From NCBI GenBank assembly GCA_905220665.1, contig CAJNAR010000151.1:62001-126000 (forward strand): a DNA stretch of 64,000 nt, written 5' to 3'. Made by a program: the position numbers and the translations under genes. The notes under the pieces are model-generated. The model was not told where the DNA came from. It saw only the letters and a program-made list of their open reading frames with translations, and did not search any database. The DNA comes from Albugo candida. Taxonomy: Eukaryota; Oomycota; Peronosporomycetes; Albuginales; Albuginaceae. Shown here piece after piece: positions 22,554 to 33,634 of this stretch (position 1 is its first letter; each line of letters starts with the position of its first letter).

Positions 22554-24195
22554 GGGGGTTTAGTTGACAGCTTTAGTCTGCCTTCTCAGTTATTTATATA
22601 TTTTCTGACATGTAGCCAATGAGAGGACGAGAATAAGAATATCTGCTGCGCACTGGATAACGACATCATGTAGTTGACGAATTGACGAATCAAAACGTCG
22701 CAATCAGAGCAGTGCTTTTAGATCTATTTTTATGCATTTATTAGCAGCGCTATTTGTTATATTTTTCCTACAATTATTCTCATCTATAATCCCAACAACC
22801 TGGTGATAAGGAAGCGCAAAAAGGAATGTTACAGCTTATACAGCTTATGGACTTGCTCTTTCTAGTGATTGTACATCGTAGCCGTACATCGTAGCCCTTA
22901 ACATGCATTGAGACGCTGCGAAGATTCTGAAATATTTTAGGGCTACTAGAATGAGTTCAGCTTAACGTAGCTGTCTGCTTTCCACATCCCACATACGAAT
23001 TTGTTTCAGAAAGTATGCATTCGCTTCATGGTATTTATTTCTCGTACTGCTGCAAGATGATGATTACAAGAGAAGCGTCGATTGTTTCACGCATCACTAG
23101 AATCTGCGATGATCGAATATCAAAGCGTCAAAGAACACGGCATTGTCTCATGTCCTGGGAAGCATCAAGTCATGAATGCTATCTTCTTACCCAATTATCA
23201 CTGTGCATGATTTATTCGCGACTGTTCTAAGGAAGCGATGAACTTTCCTGCATAAATGGATATCTGGGGTACAACAACATGTAATGACTAATTTTGCAGT
23301 TGCGATGGAAGTGAGGAATATATCGCCCTGCTGTAGAAAGAAGCTAGCCTCTTTTCCGCTGCTCGGACAGTATATTCAAGGCAAGAAGCCACACCTCCGT
23401 GTTCCATCACAAAGCCTTTTGAGATCAGAATATACTGTGCTGACGCTAACCACAAGTGGTCAATATTCACAGAAATCACCCAAAGCATTATACATTGGAA
23501 AAATGAAGCAAAATAAGCCCGATTCGCGCATGTTTGTTAAAACTTGCACGGAGAGGAATAGGTGCAGTCACCGTTGCTTGATCATACTACAGCTTGCATT
23601 GCTCATCAAGATTAAGCTGAGCTTTACTTTCTCCTTTACCACATGCACAAGGGAAAGAAGAATCAAGATGTGTGGGCTTGACTCGTCGTCATCACGAAAT
23701 AGTTTACGCAGCAAGCCATAGCGCGTTCGGGTTGGTAAATGCGGCAGGTTGCAGATTGTCTACGTTCAAAATTGGCTGGCATTCATTTTCGAGTGCGAAA
23801 CGGTCAAGCATGCGTGGTGGTTCCCAAGTAGCCGCGTGCTGCAGCGGAGCGACACCTCCGACTTCCTCTCATTTCTGGGAGCTCAGGATATTGTGTGCAT
23901 GCTACTGTTCAATCTCCCTGGTCAAGCGCTTCGTCGTATCCCTATCGATCAACCTCAAGTGCGACCGCACCCTCCACGAGTGTATTGAGTAATTTATGAC
24001 TTGCAAGTGGAGTGAATGAGTTATTCGAGGATCTGAGGATACTTAGAAGCACTCGATCGTTTCACGTGATCGGCTTTGGGAACGGCTTTGTGTGGCGCTC
24101 GAACGTAATAGTGCGACGCATACATCCTCAACTGATACTCATGATACCTCCAAAACTACGCAATCAAGCCAAATGACGGAAATTGAGGAAAATGG
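22554..24195. other. No supported gene; upstream of the kinesin pseudogene
   Basis: The first part should hold the former kinesin promoter. The open frames between 23.0 and 24.2 kb are short, lack family motifs and are broken by stops. A plus-strand frame around 24,060-24,270 (DRLWERLCVALERNS) looks protein-like but I cannot identify it. It may be the decayed 5' part of the reading frame that follows. Confidence 0.4.
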
Positions 24196-24882
24196 TCAAG
24201 TCAAAAAATCAAAGATATTCTCCATAGTGTCACGTCTCACACATGGATTGATTGTATCGGACTGAATCGAACCGAGCTCTATGAATATAGTAAGTTATAT
24301 ATCTACCAAGGGAATTTGAAGAAGACTCACTTTGATGGATTTGTAATGGATTATGTCGATCAAGGGAATCCGGATTGTGGAGGTTTTAACACACACAAAA
24401 TGCTGAGAAAAGATGCGGAAAATGGCGCAAAAGTATGCACTGGTTCTCGTACAGAAAGCGCCATAAAAGTAAAACGACATTTTAAAGTGAGATCGAATGA
24501 GAGAGTGTTTTATGCTTATTTACCAAATGGACATATTGCAAAAGATAAAAAAGCTATTGGAACAAAATATGGAGCTTATTGGACTGGGAAACCTCGAGCA
24601 GGGATCCACTCTAGAAATGATATAAAGACAAAAACTTTGATTCCAGGATCGAGTGCTGATTTTGATGACGTAAAGTGCGGAGAGACATATGAAAGTCATG
24701 AACGGCCAAGCGGGCGTGGAGGTGATGGATTTCTATGTATAGGGGAAGTCAAGATCCCACCCAATCGTATTGCTGAAGTAGCCCATATGCAAGCACAGCT
24801 AATGCAACAGAACGACAAGCGAGGATTACAAGGGAATATTGTCGAGGCCACGCATCAGGAAGAAATTCATGACAGTAATTGA
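24196..24882 (+). CDS. Unidentified protein, probably a 3' exon or fragment
   Basis: A frame open from about 24,187 to the stop at 24,882 without a clear ATG near its start, so it may be the last exon of a longer gene or a fragment. The distinctive segments are YVDQGNPDCGGFNTHKML, VFYAYLPNGHIAKDKKA, KYGAYWTGKPRAG and DFDDVKCGETYESHERPSG followed by GRGGDGFLCIGEVKIPPN. Four cysteines, the NGH motif and the Gly-rich segment suggest an extracellular, possibly carbohydrate-related protein, but I do not recognise the family. No signal peptide is visible in this stretch. Confidence 0.4.
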   Translation, partial: SSQKIKDILHSVTSHTWIDCIGLNRTELYEYSKLYIYQGNLKKTHFDGFVMDYVDQGNPDCGGFNTHKMLRKDAENGAKVCTGSRTESAIKVKRHFKVRSNERVFYAYLPNGHIAKDKKAIGTKYGAYWTGKPRAGIHSRNDIKTKTLIPGSSADFDDVKCGETYESHERPSGRGGDGFLCIGEVKIPPNRIAEVAHMQAQLMQQNDKRGLQGNIVEATHQEEIHDSN

Positions 24883-25001
24883 GTAGAAGTCTCCATAATC
24901 AGCAAGTATTATTAATACCTATTGATTTACTTGACTCAAAATTCCGCCATGTCAACGATGGTGGCTTGTTAAGATTGCGATCATACTAATCAATGTTTCC
25001 A

Positions 25002-28000
25002 TGGGAAAACGTTTTTGATCCAGTCAGCAAGCAAATCTATTATTTCAATGACGAGTACCTAATGTTGAGATTGTTCTCATCTTTCTTTGATTAACATGTG
25101 AACTGTATTGTTTAAAACGGGATAATCTTCGTGGACTTTGCCATACAACGCGCTATATAAGGAAGGAGAACCTACATATGGGAATGATCCTGACTTTGCT
25201 TGGAGGATAGCCTATAATAATGAATCACAAACTCAAATCTTTCATAATGTTATGACTGGAGAGTCTTCATGGACCCTTCCCCCAATTCGGTGACTGAAGA
25301 CTTTACAGCGACAGATCGCGTGTCATGTGCGAGCATTTTGATTCAGTCGCGATGGCGTGGTTATATGTAAAGGAAAAGGCATTCAATGCGACGAAAATAT
25401 GAGCCAAGTCATTCCGAAATGGATGTAGAGAATCTGGATGATTCACTCAACTATGCGGACAAATTATCAGCAGGCGATCGAACAAGCAAAAGTCAGTTGG
25501 AGGATGTACATCGAAAAGAATTGGTACATCCTTATCCAAAGTTTGAGACGAAGGCTAACATGGAAGAGTATTATTCCGATAAAATTGCAAATTTAGATGT
25601 AAGCGATTTGCAGGCTCGGAGGATTTCACATCGTTTGTGGAGACTGAGTTCGCTGGAAAACCTCAATCTATCGCACAATAATTTGAAGCATATATCAGCA
25701 AAGATACAGGATCTAAAGCTGTTGCATGTGCTCAATTTGAGCTATAATCAGCTGAGAAAACTTCCCTCAGGGCTGCACCACAACACTAGTTTGCATACAA
25801 TCAATGCTTCGCACAATCTTATTTCTTCAGTTTCTTGAGCAGTTTGGACACTTGTCAATCTGTCCAACTTGGATTTGAGCCATAATGAACTAGAGATATT
25901 TACTATACCCGTCTGTCCGACAACAGTTGCAAGCTCAAATGAAACCTGCAAGTTGGAAATCCCAAAACTATCCTGCAACAAGCTAACCGAATTTCCTAGA
26001 CTTCAAAGCAGTTTTTGGAAGCTTCGAATACTGGATCTGTCTAACAATGAGATTAGTGATTTGAAGGATGAAGTTCTACTCAGCTTGTGCGCTCTCGAGG
26101 ATTTTAATCTTGCTTGCAATATGCTAACGACTTTACCACAGCCAAAATGACGTACGAATTGCTTGGAAACACACTAAGTGTTTTATGTCTAGATCAAAAT
26201 CATTTATCGACCTTACCTTCTGATATGGTGTTGCTCCAAGGACTGGAACAACTGAACGCTGGGATGAACCGACTGGATGCATTGCCCAATCTTCAGCACA
26301 ACTGGAAAAGTCTCACGTCGCTTTGTCTGGATGATAATTCAAGTCTTGGGAATTTTCACAATTCGACACCATCATTTTCCAATTTGAGACATCTGAGTAT
26401 GAGCAGGTGTTCTCTGCAAGGAACATTTCTTATATCTCGGAATTTAGCGACTTACCGAGCTCAATTTGAGCCACAACAGTCCTGAAATACTCAGCTTTGA
26501 TCCTATAACATTGGAATTAGCAAGAGTTGTGGAACTTCATCTGGAACACAATCGGTCTGGGTAAATTCCGAACGCGACATTCAATCCTAGATGCCTTATT
26601 GCCCCCTCAGTTATTGCAGTGTGACAACAACCGTATACAGAGGCTACCTCTTTTAATCGGAAATCTCTCGAGTTTGCGAGTCCTTAGCATTTCGTTCAAC
26701 TTCATCTCGCAATTACCATCATCATTCATGAAATTGCGTGGCCTTGAGGTATTACGTGCCAATGGCAATTGCTTCAATCAATACCCGGCAGTTTTACATC
26801 AGCAGGATCGACAGAGCATTAGACCCATTGAGCTGTGTAACACTCCAATCCAACCGGAATCAGCTCTTAAAAATCCTTATCCGTACCGTCAGGTACAATT
26901 TTGGACTGCAAAGGCACTTATGGAATCGGGTTTGCTCGCAAAAGCCGAAACGTAACTAAGTGCATTGCTGAAGGATAATTCTCTGCAAACTAGATTCAAT
27001 ACCCTGAGACAGAAAGAGTCACAAAATCTTATCCAGCAGTATTTTTTGCGTGCGTTTTGCCGATCTCGCTCTGTACGAGAATCGGAATGTGAAATCCGTA
27101 GGCTACATGAAAGCATATGCTGCTAGTAGAAAAAGCTCCGGCGGCTCGACTTGCTCCAGTAACGTCGAAAGATCTCACGAGATGAGATTTCATGCCGTAT
27201 TGTTCTGCAGTTGACAAAGGCTGTACTTCAGGATGGAAAAACTGAGACGCATCAGGCTCTGATGGATGAAGGCGTTCAAGAACTCGTGAAAAAGCGTGAA
27301 TGGTTCACCGATTGAGAACTGGATAATCTGAAGATCTGCAATGTTTTATCGAGCTTGCTGATATCTATGGGTTTGATGAATTGGCCACTGTGTATATTAT
27401 ACAAGGCGATCTTGATCTCTGTCAAAAAGAATTATTTCGAGGCAATTCAGAGCTATGACAAAGCTATCAAACTGCTCCTAAACGCGACTTCATCGCATCT
27501 TTCCGCGATAGAAATTCCAACTTGGTTGTAGTGTGCTCAAGCTCAGATTGGTCTCGGTCAGGTGGATACTGCTTTAGCTCAGTGTCATGAGGTACTGAAG
27601 CACTTTCCGACCCATCCGCAAGCTAAAATACTGGCATTATGGTGCTCGAACGAGATGAAAGTGCAAAGTATCAACTATTTAATTCACTTTCCGGGCTTTG
27701 ATGGCACTTTGCCGGGCGGGTTTTCGAAATCGACTGCTCTTGAAGCAAAAGAAAAGCCTCGAGAAAAGCAAACACAAGCGAAATCGGAGCACTTGGGTCC
27801 AACGAGAGGATGATATGGAAAGGTATCACACCTTTCTGCGGAACACACGTGCATTTGGTAACGAGATTGTAGAAAGCTTGCATAAGAAAAAAACAGCGTA
27901 CGATGGAGCACAAGTTTATCAGCTAACGAGAAGGCGTCTAAATACTGACGAATCCAATTCATGTGTGTCCAATGTAGCTTCTTGCGACACCCAATCCATG

Positions 28001-28039
28001 TCCATTTGGTGTGGTCCTCAAAAGCTATCGTTTATCTAA
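25002..28039 (+). pseudogene. WW-IQ-LRR-TPR repeat protein, decayed
   Basis: Consecutive plus-strand fragments in changing frames spell one multidomain protein. WW domain 1: WENVFDPVSKQIYYFND at 25,002. WW domain 2: WRIAYNNES through FHNVMTGESSWTLPP at 25,201-25,285. IQ motif: LIQSRWRGYM at 25,338, followed by a TAA at 25,368-25,370. Leucine-rich repeats: LENLNLSHNNLKHIS, LHVLNLSYNQLRKLP (25,660-25,840), further repeats to 26,800. A TPR-like stretch (YDKAIKLL, QIGLGQVDTALAQCHEVLKHFP) covers 27,400-27,640, and a charged C-terminus ends at 28,039. Frameshifts or stops occur near 25,291, 25,368, 25,838, 26,150, 26,480 and beyond, too many for introns alone. It overlaps the SNRNP27 gene tail by about 15 bp, converging. 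Confidence 0.65.
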
Positions 28040-28690
28040 TGGCCGATTGAAGCCTCCAAGTCGATTCATATACTGCCGATACTCGCGTTTTGTATCTTTT
28101 GGACAAGCTCCTGTCGCCGCAATTGTCAAATTATCTTGGACAATTTTGCCTTTTGTCGAATCGAATTTACTGAATCCAAATAAAAGCCTGAGCTGTTCTT
28201 CGTCTGGAATATCATCCGATATTATGGTCTCCACCTTACTTATCAAATTCGTTGACACATTTTTCAAGTTTGATGGAACAAAAGTCGATTTAGTCGATTC
28301 GGAGATGTCTACCGCTTTCTCAACCATCTTATTACTATCGCTTCCCTCGATCCTTCTACGGAGAAAAACTCATATTATAAAGAAAAGTATTTAACTTGAA
28401 CGATCAAACCTATTTCTATTCGCGCCAGATAAATGTGATCGTGACCGTGGTCGATTGTAGCGTCTACGGCTATAGGATCTACCGCGATGTCGAGAGGTAG
28501 AGCGTCGGCGAGATCTATTATCATGGTGACAACGCCTTTTTTTCGGCGATACGGAGCGACTTGATGACGAGCTAGAGGAAGTGGATGTAGATGAAGCATG
28601 TCTTCACGTATGTTGACGAGAACGCACTGAAGACCGTGGATTGCGCCGGCCAAGACTGTTTAAGGACCAAGTCGGACTCGAGCTCCGCAT
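28025..28690 (-). CDS. SNRNP27: U4/U6.U5 tri-snRNP 27-kDa protein (SNRNP27-like)
   Basis: Spliceosomal protein of the tri-snRNP. Two exons (28,410-28,690 and 28,025-28,355) flank a 54-bp GT-AG intron and together give 204 codons in frame. Exon 1 encodes an Arg/Ser domain (SRRRSTSRHRGRSYSRRRY). Exon 2 ends in the family signature FGFSKFDSTKGK then YRQYMNRLGGFNRPLD, which is the conserved C-terminal domain of SNRNP27. An in-frame TGA occurs at codon 29 (28,606-28,604). It could be removed by a 36-nt GTGAAG...CTCTAG segment, which keeps frame, or it is a mutation or sequencing error. If real and unspliced, the gene is truncated before its RS domain. The 5' region faces the secreted-protein array. 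Confidence 0.75.
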
Positions 28691-28955
28691 TGTCAAATGT
28701 TTTATTGGTGTTCTAGCCAGATATTATTGCATATAATGTATATAAAGCCTCACATAATTGCTAATTACGAATGACTACTATGGGACTACGAAACGAACAA
28801 GACAACGATGCATATAACACGCAAATGAAGATTCTGACATCGCATTGCCAGAAGCAATTACTTAACTCATTCTACCACTACCACTGCCACTACAGCTACT
28901 CAGAACGGATACACAATGCGTACTGATACTACAAGCGGACGGAACGAGACATAAA

Positions 28956-29333
28956 CTACCACCCATAACGATAGCGATAGTGATAGCCGTAGTTAGGGTA
29001 ACCTCCCCAAAACTCATCTCGATCCATATCTTCGTTGTCTTCACTTGCCCCACGTATACGAACCGTTCCGGATTGTTTGTTTACGTGAAAGTGATCATTT
29101 TGTGTAAGCAACACGTTACTATCACTGACACCAATGTTGTTATCGACTGCCGCATTGTTTTTATTGACCAACGCTGTTGCACCAGTTAGAACGTTTTTTT
29201 CCTCGTCCGAGTGACCGAACTTGGCAGTTTGACTTGTCATTTGAGAAGGTTGCTTAGTATTCGTGATCATTACTTCAGCATGCGCCATAGCGACAAGCAC
29301 TGCAAAAGAACTAAGACGGGAGAACATATTCAT
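28956..29333 (-). CDS. Small secreted Tyr/Gly-tailed protein, array copy 1
   Basis: A 125-aa protein of unknown function, predicted to be secreted. The signal peptide is MNMFSRLSSFAVLVAMAHA, with probable cleavage after AHA. The mature part of about 106 aa has no cysteine, is rich in Asn, Asp and Thr in the middle, has an acidic run (ASEDNEDMDRDE), and ends in the aromatic tail GGYPNYGYHYRYRYGW. I start at 29,333 because that places the hydrophobic signal at the N-terminus. An upstream in-frame ATG at 29,498 (MHSIYVDIYH) would add 55 residues and bury the signal. A TATA-like TATAAATAC lies at 29,543-29,535. Copy 1 is the most diverged: Glu rather than Gln follows the cleavage site. I do not recognise the family; cell-wall or effector roles are guesses. 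Confidence 0.75.
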   Translation of the reverse strand: MNMFSRLSSFAVLVAMAHAEVMITNTKQPSQMTSQTAKFGHSDEEKNVLTGATALVNKNNAAVDNNIGVSDSNVLLTQNDHFHVNKQSGTVRIRGASEDNEDMDRDEFWGGYPNYGYHYRYRYGW

Positions 29334-29815
29334 TTGGAAGTAAATTTGATAATACGTTGCTCTCTGAAGTCTCACCTGATACGCGTCAAGTTCCATTCGT
29401 GGAAAAGAGTCGATCAAGTCTTTTCTTCGAGTTCGTGAGAGAAAATTCCCGGAAAGGAGCTTCACGGTGTGGTATATGTCTACATATATCGAATGCATGA
29501 ATCACCTCGACAACTTGGACTATAGCGTGTGACTGTATTTATAATTCTGCAAAGAAGATGATTTTTTCCGTTTTCTGCCCGGTTTCAAATATAGGTGTAT
29601 TACGACTATGTCTGTATACGATCGTTCGCAAGGACTACTATTGCACTACGAAATGAACAAGAAAACGATAGATAAAAGACGCAAATGAAGATTCTGACAT
29701 TGCATTGCCAGTAGCAATTACTTAACTCATTCTGCCACTACCACTGCCACTACAGCTACTCAGAACGGATACACAATGCGTACTGATACTACAAGCGGAC
29801 GAAACGAGACATAAA

Positions 29816-30193
29816 CTACCACCCATAACGATAGCGATAGTGATAGCCGTAGTTAGGGTAACCTCCCCAAAACTCATCTCGATCCATATCTTCGTTGTCT
29901 TCACTTGCCCCACGTATACGAACCGTTCCGGATTGTTTGTTTACGTGAAAGTGATCATTTTGTGTAAGCAACACGTTACTATCACTGACACCAATGTTGT
30001 TATCGACTGCCGCATTGTTTTTATTGACCAACGCTGTTGCACCAGTTAGAACGTTTTTTTCCTCCTCCGAGTGACCGAACTTGGCAGTTTGACTTGTCAT
30101 TTGAGAAGGTTGCTTAGTATTCGTGATCATTACTTGAGCATGCGCCATAGCGACAAGCACTGCAAAAGAACTAAGACGCGAGAACATATTCAT
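29816..30193 (-). CDS. Small secreted Tyr/Gly-tailed protein, array copy 2
   Basis: Second repeat of the same 125-aa secreted protein. Relative to copies 3-6 it differs in the mature region by one residue (Glu for Asp in KFGHSEEEKN). Gln follows the predicted cleavage site. The TATA-like element upstream (near 30,400) is intact. The alternative upstream in-frame ATG is at 30,358. Its grouping with copies 3 and 4 by a shared GACGCG variant in the signal-peptide region suggests they arose from one another. Confidence 0.75.
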   Translation of the reverse strand: MNMFSRLSSFAVLVAMAHAQVMITNTKQPSQMTSQTAKFGHSEEEKNVLTGATALVNKNNAAVDNNIGVSDSNVLLTQNDHFHVNKQSGTVRIRGASEDNEDMDRDEFWGGYPNYGYHYRYRYGW

Positions 30194-30675
30194 TTGGAAG
30201 TAAATTTGATAATACGTTGCTCTCTGAAGTCCCACCTGATACGCGTCAAGTTCCATTCGTGGAAAAGAGTCGATCAAGTCTTTTCTTCGAGTTCGTGAGA
30301 GAAAATTCCCGGAAAGGAGCTTCACGGTGTGGTATATGTCTACATATATCGAATGCATGAATCACCTCGACAACTTGGACTATAGCGTGTGACTGTATTT
30401 ATAATTGTGCAAAGAAGATGATTTTTTCCGTTTTCTGCCCGGTTTCAAATATAGGTGTATTACGACTATGTCTGTATACGATCGTTCGCAAGGACTACTA
30501 TTGCACTACGAAATGAACAAGAAAACGATAGATAAAAGACGCAAATGAAGATTCTGACATTGCATTGCCAGTAGCAATTACTTAACTCATTCTGCCACTA
30601 CCACTGCCACTACAGCTACTCAGAACGGATACACAATGCGTACTGATACTACAAGCGGACGAAACGAGACATAAA

Positions 30676-31053
30676 CTACCACCCATAACGATAGCGATAG
30701 TGATAGCCGTAGTTAGGGTAACCTCCCCAAAACTCATCTCGATCCATATCTTCGTTGTCTTCACTTGCCCCACGTATACGAACCGTTCCGGATTGTTTGT
30801 TTACGTGAAAGTGATCATTTTGTGTAAGCAACACGTTACTATCACTGACACCAATGTTGTTATCGACTGCCGCATTGTTTTTATTGACCAACGCTGTTGC
30901 ACCAGTTAGAACGTTTTTTTCCTCGTCCGAGTGACCGAACTTGGCAGTTTGACTTGTCATTTGAGAAGGTTGCTTAGTATTCGTGATCATTACTTGAGCA
31001 TGCGCCATAGCGACAAGCACTGCAAAAGAACTAAGACGCGAGAACATATTCAT
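30676..31053 (-). CDS. Small secreted Tyr/Gly-tailed protein, array copy 3
   Basis: Third repeat. The mature protein is identical to copies 4, 5 and 6. Its upstream TATA-like element is altered (TTATAAATA became TTAGAAATA at about 31,257-31,265), so its expression could differ from copies with an intact box. The spacer on this side is 1 bp longer, which accounts for the single 861-bp period. The upstream in-frame ATG is at 31,218. Confidence 0.75.
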   Translation of the reverse strand: MNMFSRLSSFAVLVAMAHAQVMITNTKQPSQMTSQTAKFGHSDEEKNVLTGATALVNKNNAAVDNNIGVSDSNVLLTQNDHFHVNKQSGTVRIRGASEDNEDMDRDEFWGGYPNYGYHYRYRYGW

Positions 31054-31536
31054 TTGGAAGTAAATTTGATAATACGTTGCTCTCTGAAGTCCCACCTGAT
31101 ACGCGTCAAGTTCCATTCGTGGAAAAGAGTCGATCAAGTCTTTTCTTCGAGTTCGTGAGAGAAAATTCCCGGAAAGGAGCTTCACGGTGTGGTATATGTC
31201 TACATATATCGAATGCATGAATCACCTCGACAACTTGGACTATAGCGTGTGACTGTATTTCTAATTGTGCAAAGAAGATGATTTTCTTCCGTTTTCTGCC
31301 CGGTTTCAAATATAGGTGTATTACGACTATGTCTGTATACGATCGTTCGCAAGGACTACTATTGCACTACGAAATGAACAAGAAAACGATAGATAAAAGA
31401 CGCAAATGAAGATTCTGACATTGCATTGCCAGTAGCAATTACTTAACTCATTCTGCCACTACCACTGCCACTACAGCTACTCAGAACGGATACACAATGC
31501 GTACTGATACTACAAGCGGACGAAACGAGACATAAA

Positions 31537-31914
31537 CTACCACCCATAACGATAGCGATAGTGATAGCCGTAGTTAGGGTAACCTCCCCAAAACTCATCT
31601 CGATCCATATCTTCGTTGTCTTCACTTGCCCCACGTATACGAACCGTTCCGGATTGTTTGTTTACGTGAAAGTGATCATTTTGTGTAAGCAACACGTTAC
31701 TATCACTGACACCAATGTTGTTATCGACTGCCGCATTGTTTTTATTGACCAACGCTGTTGCACCAGTTAGAACGTTTTTTTCCTCGTCCGAGTGACCGAA
31801 CTTGGCAGTTTGACTTGTCATTTGAGAAGGTTGCTTAGTATTCGTGATCATTACTTGAGCATGCGCCATAGCGACAAGCACTGCAAAAGAACTAAGACGC
31901 GAGAACATATTCAT
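31537..31914 (-). CDS. Small secreted Tyr/Gly-tailed protein, array copy 4
   Basis: Fourth repeat, with the same mature sequence as copies 3, 5 and 6. It has two substitutions in the stretch upstream of the proposed start (INSIPRM where others have IDSFPRM). That such changes fall outside the signal-plus-mature frame fits the internal start, although two differences prove little. The TATA-like box is altered to TTATGAATA near 32,120. The upstream in-frame ATG is at 32,079. Confidence 0.75.
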   Translation of the reverse strand: MNMFSRLSSFAVLVAMAHAQVMITNTKQPSQMTSQTAKFGHSDEEKNVLTGATALVNKNNAAVDNNIGVSDSNVLLTQNDHFHVNKQSGTVRIRGASEDNEDMDRDEFWGGYPNYGYHYRYRYGW

Positions 31915-32396
31915 TTGGAAGTAAATTTGATAATACGTTGCTCTCTGAAGTCCCACCTGATACGCGTCAAGTTCCATTCGTGGAATAGAGTTGATCAAGT
32001 CTTTTCTTCGAGTTCGTGAGAGAAAATTCCCGGAAAGGAGCTTCACGGTGTGGTATATGTCTACATATATCGAATGCATGAATCACCTCGACAACTTGGA
32101 CTATAGCGTGTGACTGTATTCATAATTGTGCAAAGAAGATGATTTTTTCCGTTTTCTGCCCGGTTTCAAATATAGGTGTATTACGACTATGTCTGTATAC
32201 GATCGTTCGCAAGGACTACTATTGCACTACGAAATGAACAAGAAAACGATAGATAAAAGACGCAAATGAAGATTCTGACATTGCATTGCCAGTAGCAATT
32301 ACTTAACTCATTCTGCCACTACCACTGCCACTACAGCTACTCAGAACGGATACACAATGCGTACTGATACTACAAGCGGACGGAACGAGACATAAA

Positions 32397-32774
32397 CTAC
32401 CACCCATAACGATAGCGATAGTGATAGCCGTAGTTAGGGTAACCTCCCCAAAACTCATCTCGATCCATATCTTCGTTGTCTTCACTTGCCCCACGTATAC
32501 GAACCGTTCCGGATTGTTTGTTTACGTGAAAGTGATCATTTTGTGTAAGCAACACGTTACTATCACTGACACCAATGTTGTTATCGACTGCCGCATTGTT
32601 TTTATTGACCAACGCTGTTGCACCAGTTAGAACGTTTTTTTCCTCGTCCGAGTGACCGAACTTGGCAGTTTGACTTGTCATTTGAGAAGGTTGCTTAGTA
32701 TTCGTGATCATTACTTGAGCATGCGCCATAGCGACAAGCACTGCAAAAGAACTAAGACGGGAGAACATATTCAT
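32397..32774 (-). CDS. Small secreted Tyr/Gly-tailed protein, array copy 5
   Basis: Fifth repeat, with mature protein identical to copies 3, 4 and 6 and an intact TATA-like element near 32,975. It shares with copy 6 the upstream change MHSMYV and a CTTGATCTATAG variant in the promoter region, so copies 5 and 6 are sisters. The upstream in-frame ATG is at 32,939. Confidence 0.75.
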   Translation of the reverse strand: MNMFSRLSSFAVLVAMAHAQVMITNTKQPSQMTSQTAKFGHSDEEKNVLTGATALVNKNNAAVDNNIGVSDSNVLLTQNDHFHVNKQSGTVRIRGASEDNEDMDRDEFWGGYPNYGYHYRYRYGW

Positions 32775-33256
32775 TTGGAAGTAAATTTGATAATACGTTG
32801 CTCTCTGAAGTCCCACCTGATACGCGTCAAGTTCCATTCGTGGAAAAGAGTCGATCAAGTCTTTTCTTCGAGTTCGTGAGAGAAAATTCCCGGAAAGGAG
32901 CTTCACGGTGTGGTATATGTCTACATACATCGAATGCATGAATCACCTCGACAACTTGATCTATAGAGTGTGACTGTATTTATAATTGTGCAAAGAAGAT
33001 GATTTTTTCCGTTTTCTGCCCGGTTTCAAATATAGGTGTATTACGACTATGTCTGTATACGATCGTTCGCAAGGACTACTATTGTACTACGAAATGAACG
33101 AGAAAACGATAGATAAAAGACGCAAATGAAGATTCTGACATTGCATTGCCAGTAGCAATTGCTTAACTCATTCTACCACTACCACTGCCACTACAGCTAC
33201 TCAGAACGGATACACAATGCGTACTGATACTACAAGCGGACGAAACGAGACATAAA

Positions 33257-33634
33257 CTACCACCCATAACGATAGCGATAGTGATAGCCGTAGTTAGGGT
33301 AACCTCCCCAAAACTCATCTCGATCCATATCTTCGTTGTCTTCACTTGCCCCACGTATACGAACCGTTCCGGATTGTTTGTTTACGTGAAAGTGATCATT
33401 TTGTGTAAGCAACACGTTACTATCACTGACACCAATGTTGTTATCGACTGCCGCATTGTTTTTATTGACCAACGCTGTTGCACCAGTTAGAACGTTTTTT
33501 TCCTCGTCCGAGTGACCGAACTTGGCAGTTTGACTTGTCATTTGAGAAGGTTGCTTAGTATTCGTGATCATTACTTGAGCATGCGCCATAGCGACAAGCA
33601 CTGCAAAAGAACTAAGACGGGAGAACATATTCAT
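33257..33634 (-). CDS. Small secreted Tyr/Gly-tailed protein, array copy 6
   Basis: Sixth and last complete repeat, sister to copy 5. Intact TATA-like element near 33,835 and upstream in-frame ATG at 33,799. Upstream on the right follows only the 3' end of a seventh unit before the array is cut by retrotransposon-rich DNA. Confidence 0.75.
   Translation of the reverse strand: MNMFSRLSSFAVLVAMAHAQVMITNTKQPSQMTSQTAKFGHSDEEKNVLTGATALVNKNNAAVDNNIGVSDSNVLLTQNDHFHVNKQSGTVRIRGASEDNEDMDRDEFWGGYPNYGYHYRYRYGW

Noticed and set aside
23284..23992. One or two genes in the spacer left of 24 kb
   Set aside because: Overlapping short frames on both strands, no family motif, and no consistent exon structure.
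28862..29053. 63-codon conserved second frame overlapping the secreted-protein genes
   Set aside because: The copies are so similar that any open frame is conserved automatically; it has no signal or motif.
28956..29333. RxLR-dEER effector motif in the array protein (RIRG followed by acidic residues)
   Set aside because: The sequence is RIRG, not RxLR, and lies about 70 residues after the signal peptide, beyond the usual window. The acidic stretch alone is not evidence.
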